From Pseudocercospora fijiensis CIRAD86 (taxonomy: Eukaryota; Ascomycota; Dothideomycetes; Mycosphaerellales; Mycosphaerellaceae), in assembly GCF_000340215.1 (NCBI RefSeq), contig NW_006921536.1:5594283-5658282 (forward strand): DNA of 64,000 bases. The letters run 5' to 3'. Shown here in pieces: positions 46,401-55,693 of this stretch. The position numbers and the translations under genes are program-made. Position 1 is the stretch's first letter, and each line of letters opens with the position of its first letter. Below the pieces are notes generated by a model. That model saw only the letters and a program-made list of their open reading frames with translations, had not been told where the DNA came from and did not search any database.

Positions 46401-48720
46401 TAGTATAGAAACAGGCGCTAGAAAGGCGGTCGAGGGTCTTATTAATAAGCGGAAGTAGATAGCAGTCCTTAATAGTAATAGCGTTAAGCCTACAATAGTC
46501 GATATATAGGCGTAGGCTACTATCCTTTTTTAGTACGAATAGGATAGGTGCACTAGTAGGGCTATTACTATACTAAATTCGACTATTAGCTAGGTTCTTA
46601 TCTAGATATTTACGCAATATAGCGAGTTTACGCTTACTAAGATTGTAGAGTAGCCTAAAGGGGACCTCCTTACCCTCTATAATGTTAATCTTATAATCCG
46701 TCTCTTTAAATATAGGCAATATCGATACTAGGTAGTGTTTAAATACATTAATATAGGTCTCTCGAATAGGTAGTAGTATACGAGCAAGCTAATTAGGATC
46801 TATACTATTAGGGGGTATAGGTTTATCGTTATCTCTACTAAGAAGGTTAGCTATCGGATCCGCTAAGGCAGGTATTAGGTTGCTAATAAATAGGACCCTA
46901 ATATCGTTAGGGCACTCGCTAACGTCGATATACTTAATATCCTCTTTCCTAGCGATTCTAAATCGCTATTATTAACTGCCTAGGTCTATAGCTATAGCGT
47001 ATTGCTTAAGGATAGGGTTACTAATAACAATAGTAGCTCCTCTATATAGGTTGTCTATATCTACTACGTAGGCAGTAAAGTCTAATAAACGCTTATTACC
47101 GAGGTCGTCTCTTAGTACTATAGGAATATAGTAAGCCCTATAGGTTAAGTGCCGGGCTTTATTAAACTAAGCAAGGGTTAGTAGGTTAGCCCTATTCAAT
47201 TGTCGAAGGTCTAATTGCTTAGCTAGGTAATAGCTAATAAGGGCACTAACTAAATTTCTTAGATCTAGTATAACCTTAGTTTTATAGTTAGTGCTATACG
47301 TATCCTATACGAGGCAGGTGCGTATAATAGCTAGTATAATGTCGATAGTCTTACGCCGTATAAGGCTAATAGTTAGTGCGGCGCTTATTCTTTTTTCGAC
47401 TAATTAGAAGAGCTAATAGGGGTAGCGTTAGCGGCTAAAAGGTGTTTCTTATATTTAGCGGAAGTACGGTTAATCCGGGCCTAATCCCTAGGTTTGTCGC
47501 ATTAGCCTAGTAGATAGCTAGTACTATTATAGTTAAAGCACTTCAATCCGGTTAGTAGATTACTATAGCTATTGTTATTGTTAGTAGAGCGGTTAGTACT
47601 ATAGGGATACGAGCCCCTTCTACGGCCCCTATCGCGGCCTCCTCTATATAGCCGCTAGCTACGGCCTCTTCTATAGTTATTATTACTATTCCTATTGTTA
47701 GTAGTATTGTTTTAGTAGGAACCTTAGTTTCCTCTACAAGCACTACAATTGCCGCGGTTAGTACTAGCTAGTCGGATCCTCGATTCTAGTCGTTACTAGA
47801 GCTAGACAGCTCGTTTAGCTGTTTCTACTTCGACTATAAATTAAATGCGTGTTAGGTTAGCCTGTTTCAATATACGGCGGCGGTCTAATTCGAGAATAAG
47901 CTCCTATCTAAGTTTTAGGCGTATCTCGGAAATCTATATAGAATTAGTCTTAGCTAGAAGGTCGTCCTCTAGAGTCTTTAAATAGGCCTTAAACGAGCGA
48001 GCCGATTGATTAGTCTTTTATTTAGCTCGAAGGTACTAGTCCTAGGTATATTATTGCCTTAGTATAGGGTCTCTAAGGGTATCTAGTATAATAGTTTTAT
48101 AGGTCTGCTACTAAACAGCGGTCTGATTATTAAGGGAGTTAAAGTAGTTATCCTAGGTACGTTTTAGGTCGCTATTAATGTATTGCATAGCGTAGACGAC
48201 TAATAAGTAGTTATCTAGAAGGGCCCTAGGTATATTACGCTAGTTAAGCTTATAGTTACGAATATAGTCGTTGTATTGCTTTCGACTAGAGCTATTAAAT
48301 ATAGTGCAGTCCTTAAGTTTAGTATCCTTCTTTTAAACAGTTAGTAAGGAAGGTCCTACTATTAGTCTAGTAGTAATTGTCGAAGCTTCCTAAAGGTAGC
48401 GAAGTTCGAGGAGGTTATCCCTTAGCTACTACTCTTAACGTAGGGCATTAAGCCTATTTTAAGTAGCTTCTTAAAGTCTCCCTACTAGTTAGGGCCTAAA
48501 GGCTAGTTAGCTATATCGTCGATTAATAATATTATTAAGAATATCGTTAATAGGCAATTCTAGATTATCGCCTAGAACTATAGGTTCTTTATTAATAGGC
48601 TCTATACTACTAGCGTTGTTATTGCTAGCGCTGCTAGTAGCGCCGCGGTTGTTGCTTCGTAATAAGCCGGCTATTCTAATAAGGGATAATACTAATAATA
48701 TATTATAGGCCCCTATAGTA
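43490..48720 (-). pseudogene. gypsy-1 copy E gag-pol remnant
   Basis: Chromodomain about 43530-43710, integrase about 44200-44960 (61-codon fragment at 44491-44676 with the I-I-D-F-I-I-G-L-L block), RNase H about 45350-45830, RT about 45860-46760, protease about 46975-47380, CCHC knuckle about 47510-47560, gag about 47560-48720. Many TAG and TAA stops; non-functional. Confidence 0.9.
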
Positions 48721-48949
48721 CGGATATAGCGGAATTAGTAGATATCGGTCTAGTACGATTAACTCGATATAATAGGCCGTATAGAAGGCCTTGCTTAATA
48801 ATTAGTACGGTTGTTTTAATAGAATAGTATATATAGGTCCCGTTCTTCGGGCGTAATATAGTTAGATTAACGGTTTTCGAGGCTATACCGCTAAAAGCTT
48901 AAAATAAGGACTATCTAGCTGCTACCCTTAAAGGGTAGATCGAATACTA

Positions 48950-49146
48950 TATAAGAAGGGTATATTAGTAGGTAGATAGGGTAGTAGTAGGTATAAGTAG
49001 TATTCGATAAGGATCTAGAAGGAAAGGGAGGAAGGTAGGAGAGTTAGCCTATTACTAAGCGCCAAGCCCTGCCTAAGGCATTAAGACCCTAGCTTTACTC
49101 GAGCCTAGTTATATACTAATTACGTATAACCTCTTTAGTCCTAATA
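48950..49146 (-). repeat. 5' LTR of gypsy-1 copy E (197 bp)
   Basis: Same termini as 42095-42291. It is followed by the target duplication cttaa and then by the resumed hAT transposase. Confidence 0.94.
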
Positions 49147-49151
49147 CTTAA

Positions 49152-49568
49152 ACCGACCTAGTTGCTACTAATAAAGACCCCTTCGAAGCCTTTATCTACT
49201 CGAGTCTAATAGTACTACTAATAGTTAGCTTTAAGAAGCCGGTTTAAATAAGTCCTATTAAGTAGTAGGTCTAGTAACGGAAGACCTACGATCCGGTACT
49301 ATAGTAACTTACTATCGATATATTGTTCGTATTCGCTATATCCGCGGAGTCCGAGAGAACCTTTAGTAAGAGCCGCCGCACTGCTAGATAGGACCGTATA
49401 CGACTAAGCGGCGATTATATTCGAATAAATAAATACTCGAAGAGTTAGATAAGAATAGGGGTTACTAAAGTGCTATTAGAATTAGCCTTACTCGAAGAGC
49501 CGGAAGAACAAGACCTATTAGTAGCCTCGTACTTAGTATCTAGCGCTAACGACGACGATAGCTTATAA
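49152..49568 (+). pseudogene. hAT transposase, C-terminal dimerisation domain
   Basis: Continues the hAT frame after copy E. It contains the diagnostic block A-I-S-A-E-S-E-R-T-F-S-K followed by R-R-T-A-R and a D-R-I-R-L-S motif, the hallmark of the hAT family C-terminal (hATC) region. A Glu/Asp-rich tail ends at TAA, 49568. Some Trp codons are now TAG. Confidence 0.87.
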
Positions 49569-49900
49569 ATATACCTCCTTCTTAACCCTAATCGTTACTG
49601 CGGTCGCTAATTACGTAATTATATAACTATAACTACTAATTATTTACTTACTATTAACTATAATTATAATTATAGGCACTAATTAGTGATTATTCACTAA
49701 TTAACAAGTATGCTTGAACCTTATCCATGCGAGGACGGCAAGGAGAGTGAGATGTGCGACCACCTTAGGCCTGAAAGCTGTAGTGCTCATCTTGGGAGAT
49801 GCGGTGACGCATTATCGCTTCCGTGCCTCCGGTACTTTGCAACCTCTCTCCGCCTCTTGAATGCTCTGAACTCTGCTCCAGCTACGCCACCAGCGAACAA

Positions 49901-50614
49901 TCACCATCGTTTCGGCAGAGCAATCATCCTCTGTGACCAAACTTGCTGCATGTCGAGCCTCTGGAAAATGCCTAGACGCTGCTCGTCCTCAACCCTACCC
50001 ACATCATCATATAGCTGACCAAGCGTATATCCATCATCCAGTCTCCAGGCAGCCAATCTCTTCCTCCAGTACTCGCCCGTCATTGATTCGAGATCCTTGG
50101 CTTGCGGCTGCAGGTTCGTGCCAGCGTACCAAAAGCGACTTGGTATGAACTGCCAGATCTCCAGCGTGGTAGACTGTGTACCAGAAGGAAAGCACGGAAG
50201 AGCTCTCCATGAAGCATCTGGGTTATCATCGAGACGCAGCCGCCGCGGCTCGGATGAGAGTTGGATGGAAGGTCCGTGTTCAACATGACCGTGACGAGTG
50301 CGAGTTGCTCGTCTGTATGCACGAAAGTCCCATCCCGAGATTGTGGAGCTCAGCCAGCGGATGCGATCCCAAGTATCAAGTTTCTCAGTGCCGAGTCTGA
50401 TGAGAGCCAGCTCGCGTATTTTCTTAGATCCTGCAATGTTGCGGTAGGCGTCGCGATTGATGCCTTGCAGCTTGAAGGCCGTCGTAAGGTGCAAGACTTT
50501 CTCTTCAAGAACGGGATGGTCGAGCTCATCTTGAATGACACGAAGGACGATGTCTTCCAGAAGTTCAGCGATGGAGAAGACTCGCTCCGCTGCGGAGCGC
50601 GCAGCTGTTGCCAT
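49901..50614 (-). CDS. short F-box-like protein, paralogue C
   Basis: 237 codons, ATG at 50614, stop at 49901. N-terminus ERVFSIAELLEDIVLRV (from about residue 10), then F-K-L-Q-G-I-N-R-D-A-Y-R-N-I-A-G-S-K-K-I-R, the family's F-box end. Shared blocks: W-D-R-I-R-W-L-S-S, L-D-D-N-P-D-ASWRALPCFPSG (about 128-145), Y-T-L-G-Q-L-Y-D-D-V near residue 196, then a 35-residue C-terminal extension not seen in A or B. It is the only intact paralogue right of the hAT block; base composition is normal with no RIP. Leader intron at 50617-50666. Confidence 0.82.
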   Translation of the reverse strand: MATAARSAAERVFSIAELLEDIVLRVIQDELDHPVLEEKVLHLTTAFKLQGINRDAYRNIAGSKKIRELALIRLGTEKLDTWDRIRWLSSTISGWDFRAYRRATRTRHGHVEHGPSIQLSSEPRRLRLDDNPDASWRALPCFPSGTQSTTLEIWQFIPSRFWYAGTNLQPQAKDLESMTGEYWRKRLAAWRLDDGYTLGQLYDDVGRVEDEQRLGIFQRLDMQQVWSQRMIALPKRW

Positions 50615-50616
50615 GA

Positions 50617-50666
50617 CTGAGATGCCGTCAGCGCTGGTGTAGTGGTACTGTTGAGGAAAGGCTTAC
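50617..50666 (-). other. 5'UTR intron of F-box-like paralogue C (50 bp)
   Basis: Donor GTAAGC at 50666, branch-like GCTGACG, acceptor TCTCAG ending two bases before the ATG. Confidence 0.8.
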
Positions 50667-50995
50667 CTGCTCTTGTAAAGCCGTGTCACTCTTATGCTTT
50701 GACTACGGATGATGTAGGAGTAATGGAGATCAAATAAGAAGCGTGTTGTGCGGGTGACGCGATTGGATCTTGGCAGTCACATGCAGATGGCAGGTACGTT
50801 AGTGGCTTTGTTCCATCACCACGCTAGGCTCGTCCCGCAAATCACGGATTCTGGATTGAGGATGCCACATAACGCTGGAAAGGACGCGCCCTCACAGACT
50901 ACCGGCACGCTTCAACACACGTGAAGCGAGCCTATGGCGAAGACTGAATTGGCCCAGTGCTCAGAAAAGGCGATTATGACAACAACTCCCACGTT
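50667..50995. other. promoter region of paralogue C
   Basis: About 330 bp of normal composition upstream of the leader intron. No other feature seen. Confidence 0.45.
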
Positions 50996-51436
50996 TTAGA
51001 TATACCTGATGTCCAATCCTCTGGTCTGTGCCACGGGCAGTCTAGCCGTATCATGTCTCATTGGAAAGGGTTTGATCCTTCGCCATAAGGCGTTCGGGTT
51101 CGCGCCCAGCGCCTTTCGCATCCATCCAAGATGATCTCCAGCGGAAATATCTTCTTGCTTTTCTCGCAGCCAGTTGCATTCAAATCGAAAGTTCTTGAGT
51201 CCTGACACATCCAGGCGATCCGATGCTAGTCACCAACCGGCTGCCACATGCGAATCGTCCTGCCTAGATCCATTTCTCGAATTCGCTTTGAAGACTCGAG
51301 CCTCTGAGTCCTCGCTTTCCCACCTTCCTACTATGGCAGTGAGCGTTGTATGGTGGAAACTTCGTCTGCCTTGCTGACGCGAAAGTGGCACCCAGCTTTT
51401 GAGATGTTCCAGATCGTCCCATGTACCTTGAGACAT
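50996..51436 (-). pseudogene. decayed F-box-like paralogue D
   Basis: A frame open from about 51436 to 51233, stopped by TGA at 51230-51232, then open again in the same frame to 50996. Family traces: E-A-R-V-F near the front, L-D-V-S-G-L, and N-A-L-W-R-R-I-K-P-F-P, aligning with ASWRALPCFP of paralogue C. The downstream piece has no ATG (it begins at GTG) and the C-terminal Y-T-L-G-x-x-Y-D block is missing. It is a broken gene unless spliced in a way I cannot see. Confidence 0.55.
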
Positions 51437-51440
51437 ACCT

Positions 51441-51846
51441 CTAGGAGCATATCACAGCTTGAACATCGTCGTAAAATTGCCCCAACGTGTACGTGTCGTC
51501 TACGCGCCACATTCCAACTTTCTGAATTCTCGGGCCCAAACAACGGTAGCAGAGACCGTCCGGACAACGTACTGTTTTTCGAAGACACCGACGCGGCCAT
51601 TTAACCTCGACGTCAAACACGACTTCTTGGTATCCAGGTGATAGGCATTTCAGCGCCCGCCATGAAGCCTCCTGCTCGTCATGGAAGGTGGAGTCCTTGC
51701 ATTGCTCGCCGTTGATTAGCATGCGTACCGGGATACGAAACTGATTGAGTGTGAAGAGTCCGCAGGCGTGAGAAAGCCAAGCAAGACGTATAAGTTGATA
51801 TTTTGGAAGCTCAGCGGCCTTGAATCGCTCCCAGTCACAGTTCACT
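51441..51846 (-). pseudogene. F-box-like paralogue E, 5' end cut off by the copia insertion
   Basis: The frame ends at TAG 51441-51443 and runs back to the copia boundary at 51847 with no ATG (the first usable triplet is GTG). It contains the middle and C-terminal family blocks, Y-Q-L-I-R-L-A-W-L-S-H, E-Q-E-ASWRALKCLSPG and Y-T-L-G-Q-F-Y-D-D-V. The roughly 70-residue F-box end is absent, because the copia element starts exactly at the break. The missing 5' part should lie to the right of the copia element, beyond 64,000, preceded by the target duplication (probably tcact, 51842-51846). Confidence 0.78.
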
Positions 51847-51968
51847 TGATGTAAACTGTGATGTATTCAGAAGAAGGGCTAATTACAGAAAGCCCAAAGA
51901 TGAAGTGTGCACAGTTGCAGCCTCAGGCATCATGTACGTAATAGCCTATATACACACTCTTTAAGTTA
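51847..51968 (-). repeat. 3' LTR of the copia element, largely free of RIP
   Basis: Starts TGATGTAAACTG. The inner end is placed where a purine run (gataaggggg on the minus strand, 51969-51978) abuts taactt, giving about 122 bp; the inner end is tentative because only 27 bases of the partner LTR are in the window. Unlike all other LTRs here it keeps many CA and TG dinucleotides. Confidence 0.65.
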
Positions 51969-54263
51969 CCCCCTTATCGCGTACATATAGCTAAACAAGC
52001 AAACTAAAGCAAAACAAAGGGGTATTAGGTATAGAAACAACTAGACTACTTTTATAATAAAGTAATTAAACAAACAAGTAGTTAAACCGGACAATAAATA
52101 TATATCTTCTATCTATTTAGTACTTAGTAGTAGGCTAAGCAGCGCTCTCAATAGCAGCCTTATAATCTACTAAGTTTAACTACTAAACAAAGCGACTATG
52201 CTTAAGCTTATTAAGTAGCTTAGTAAAGCTATTAGCGATTTAATCGTATATACTAATCTAGGTAATAACGATAGTACTATTAGTAATCTTCTCGCGGATG
52301 TAGTAGACTCTAGCGTCTATATGCTTAGTACGGCTATTAATACTTGTAGACTAAGTAATAGCGATTGCTAATTAATTATCCTTATATAGAGTAATAGGCT
52401 TAATAGTGCCCTTATAACTAATTTCTTATAGCAACCGAGCTAAAGCAACGGCTTCCTTAGCGCTAGTTGTTAACTAAATATACTTAGCCTTTATAGACGA
52501 TAGAGTAACTAAGGTCTAGCGGCCTAACTTATATAGTAGTAGTCTACTAGCGAGCGTAAAGTAGAAGCCTCTTATAGAACGACGAGTAACCGGATTATTA
52601 GCCTAGGAAGCGTTATAGTATCTAACAAAGTTGAGCTCGTTTTTATTCTATATTCCTCGGAAGCACAAGCTACGGCTAAGAGTGCTAACTAGGTACTTAA
52701 TAAGCTAAAGAAGTGCGGTATAATGCTCCTTAGTCGGGTTAGAAATATATCGTAATAGTAGGCCTATAGTATAGCAAGCATTAGGTCGTATAATTATAGC
52801 TAGCTATAGTGCTTTACTAACTCCTTCCTAATACTAAGTCTTAAAGGCAGCGCTAGTAGTATAGCCCTTAGGTATACGCTAAATCGATATCTTAACGTAC
52901 CGAGGCGCTATTAGCGTAGCTAGTACTATACGGCCCTATATGCTATACTTCTTACTAAGCCGATTTAAATAGGCATCTTAAACGATATAAATAGTGCGCT
53001 AGTTGCGGTCGCGAATGATCCGCATGCCGAGATAGTAGTAAAGGTCGCCTAGTTCTCGTATATTAAAGCGGTCCTTTAGTAACTAAGTAACGGCTTCTAG
53101 TGCTAATAGGCTATAGGCGATAATAATTATATCGTCGATATAGATAACAATAATAGAGCCGCTAACAACGTGTTTAAATACATACACATTAGCTATTATT
53201 AGTATAAAATCTAGGCTCTTTAAGTACTTCTAAAGCTCTTCGTACTATAGTATCGGTAACTGCTTTAAACTATATAGTGCCTTTAGCAATAGGCAAACTA
53301 TGCCCTTTCTACTACGGTCCTTAAAGCCGTATAGTTGTTCGACGTAGATCTTATGCTTGTTACCGATAAGTGTATTAAGGAAAGCCGTTAGAATATCGTA
53401 TTGCTTAGCCTCTAGGTCGTAGTAAGCAATTAGGCTAAATAGTGCTCGTAGTATAGATAGCTTAGCGATAGCCGTATAGGTCTTATTATAATCTTGCCCT
53501 TTAACCTATATAAAGCTACGAACGACCTAACGAGCCTTAAAGCGGCTTACATTGCTATTAGCGTCTCGTTTAATAGTAAAGACCTATCGGCTACAGACAA
53601 CCTTGCGACCTCTAGGTACTTCTAGTCGAGAAACGTATACCTATATATAGTTGTCGATTAGTAACTTGTATTTAGCCTTACAGGCCTCCTTCTACTATAG
53701 CTAATATACTAACTCCTTAGCGGCCTTAAAGCTCTTTAGAATTAGAATAGTCTCTTTAGGCTTATTAGACTACTTAGCAATATAGTAGGAAGCTATAAAG
53801 CCTTTTACGTAGGCTATAGGCATGTTAGCTATTGTACGTCGTATAGACCGCTTAACGCTACAGTCGGCTAGATAGCTACGTAACAGTTTACGAGCGTTCT
53901 TATTGCTTCGTGTCTTGCGTATAGAACGATTGCCTATCTTAGTTAGCCGCTTAAACTCAGGCAACTAGCTAGGTTTACCTTTCTTAGCATTCGGATTATA
54001 TATAGGCTGCTCCTTAGGCTGCTCCTTAGCGGACTAGAAACTATCCTTATTACTCGAAGGCGGTTAAACAGCTAGAATGTCGTCCTTATTTAGTAGTAGA
54101 TTAGTAACCTAGTCCGCTATATCGGTATTTAGCTCTTCCGCGGATACGTCTTATTAAGCCGGAAGCTACTAGAGCAGCTAGACTATACTAGCTGCTTCTA
54201 TAGGTAGAGTCTCATTTGTCGTACTATTAAACAAAGCCGGTATAATAGACTTAATAGTAATAA
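51847..54263 (-). mobile_element. Ty1/copia element, left part (3' LTR, RNase H, RT)
   Basis: Minus-strand copia retrotransposon that runs off the right edge of the window. The left end, tgatgtaaactg at 51847, matches the start of the right LTR at 63974. Internal sequence carries copia-type RT and RNase H. It is split by gypsy-2 at 54264-61171 (duplication actcg) and continues to 64,000. Confidence 0.9.
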
Positions 54264-54268
54264 ACTCG
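52130..54268 (-). pseudogene. copia pol, RNase H and reverse transcriptase remnant
   Basis: Reading right to left through TAG and TAA stops. A Lys/Pro/Asn-rich linker is about 53600-54260, with a 64-codon open piece at 53770-53964. RT (RVT_2 type) is about 52650-53600: L-E-A-K-Q-Y-D-I-L-T-A-F-L-N, then I-Y-V-E-Q, then the catalytic Y-I-D-D-I-I block near 53130-53150. Copia RNase H is about 52130-52620: Q-T-L-V-T-L-S-S, K-E-A-V-A-L, L-Y-K-D-N-Q, T-K-H-I-D. The order INT before RT (the integrase is at 61.2-62 kb, upstream on this strand) confirms the Pseudoviridae/copia class. Confidence 0.9.
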
Positions 54269-54614
54269 TATTACGGATCTAATTAGTTAGAGTCCTTATA
54301 TAATCTTAGAGCGACGCTAAGACTAGTAGGCTAAGCTGTCGCTCTATCTTACTAGGAGCGATAGGAGCGGTCGAGAGCGATAGCGTCGCTTACGTCGCTT
54401 ACGACTACAGACAAGATATCTCCTTTGTATTTAGGAACGCCGGAATGCCCTTATAGCTCGAGGCGTTCAACTTATGTTACCTACTTACTAATTAGAATTA
54501 CCTTTGTACCAATTATTCTGTCTCTGCCTCCCGCTTGTATTAGCCTCTCTAAAGAAGCCTCGGCTTATACGTAATAAGAAGTCACTTAACGATCTATCGC
54601 GAGTAACCGTAACA
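54269..54614 (+). repeat. 5' LTR of gypsy-2 (346 bp)
   Basis: Starts tattacgg (RIP-altered TGTTACGG, as kept at 60821) and ends gtaaca. Near-identical to 60821-61166; the differences I saw are C/T or G/A. Confidence 0.94.
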
Positions 54615-54639
54615 CTTTAAACGCCCTTAGGATAAGTGC

Positions 54640-55693
54640 CTTATTACAAGTCGGAAGGGGAACTCCCGCCCCTAGCGAGACAGGCAGTACTCGACGTACT
54701 ACCTCTAGTGCTAGCAATGTACTAGGAACCTATGCCGGAAACGATTCTCTTAAGATCGGAAAGCTAGACTTTTATTACGGCGACCGAGACAAGTTCGATA
54801 CCTAGGTTAGCTAGATAGATATATATTTTATATTTAACTAGGTTTAAGATAACTTAAAGCTAGTCTTCGCAACGACGTTTATACGAGGTAGGGCTTAGCA
54901 TTAGGTTAAACTATTTCTTAGGACCTATCTAGATAGCAACGGGACCGACAATTCGGATAGAATCTTCGCAAGCTACGAAAATCTTAAGCGTGCGATAAAG
55001 AAGGTCTTTAGATCTTCTAACGAAGTTGCTACCGCAGTTAGGGTTATCTAACACTTAACTTAGAAGGGGTTATATACCGATTACGCTACTAAATTTTAGG
55101 AATACGCCTAACTTACGGATTAGGACGACGAAGCTCTTATAACAATATATCGGCGAGGTCTTAAGGATAACGTTAAAGATAAGCTTATACGCGACGGTAG
55201 AAAAATAGATAATATAGGAATATTAGTTAAGGTTACGATCGATCTCGACGATAGGCTCTACGAACGAGCTTTAGAACGACGTTACGATTCTAAGACTTCT
55301 AGAAAAGCTAGTTATACTCCTAGATACGATAATAGACGAAACTATAGTACCTACGATAAACTAAAGGGGAACAACTACTACGGTGCGTAACTAATAGAGC
55401 TAGACGCTACCTAGAAGGGTCGAGCAATTAAAGGAAGAAAAGGTAAGAGTTCGCCTAAGAAAGTAGGAAGATTGACTTGCTATACGTATAGCAAGGAAGG
55501 CTATATAGTACGGAACTGCCGCGGCAAGAATATAGTGCGACGCGAACAGTTTAATATAATACAACGAAAGGACTCGGGTAGAGAAGGCTACCGAATAGTA
55601 GTAGAGCTATACTCTATTAATAACGCGCCGAGGACCTACGTAGAGGTCGTAAAGAAAGAGCTACGACAAATCTATATAATAGCACGACGATAA
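54640..55693 (+). pseudogene. gypsy-2 gag remnant
   Basis: A gag-like helical domain is readable between RIP stops, with a FNQVQDNLK-like block near 54835. A zinc knuckle follows at about 55478-55525 (C-Y-T-Y-S-K-E-G-Y-I-V-R-N-C; second Cys and the His mutated to Tyr by C-to-T changes). The open piece 55472-55693 ends with TAA at 55691-55693. Pol then continues, probably in the same frame or after a recoding step. Confidence 0.8.

Larger units (their letters stand above)
42095..49146 (-). mobile_element. gypsy-1 copy E, full length, minus strand, inserted in the hAT element
   Basis: 7,052 bp with 197 bp LTRs (42095-42291 and 48950-49146), flanked by the duplication cttaa (42090-42094 and 49147-49151). 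Domains read right to left as in copy D. It interrupts the hAT transposase between the core and the dimerisation domain. Heavily RIP-mutated; the longest open stretches are 61-63 codons. The candidate self-priming site atcgaatacta lies at 48939-48949, just outside the 5' LTR. Confidence 0.95.
38988..49704 (+). mobile_element. hAT-family DNA transposon, RIP-mutated, split by gypsy-1 copy E
   Basis: The transposase has a BED-type finger, a hAT core and a C-terminal hAT dimerisation domain. Imperfect inverted ends are suggested: ttaattagtaaat at 38988-39000 faces attcactaattaa at 49692-49704. Both are followed inward by AT-rich subterminal sequence full of taattat-type palindromes. I could not find a clean 8-base target duplication, so the exact ends are tentative. 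Without the nested gypsy-1 copy E (42095-49146 plus duplication) the element is about 3.66 kb, normal for an autonomous hAT. It lies between F-box-like paralogues B and C. Confidence 0.8.

Noticed and set aside
38980..49712. 8-base hAT target site duplication
   Set aside because: The bases flanking the proposed ends (tatagtta and caagtatg) do not match, so the exact termini remain unproven.
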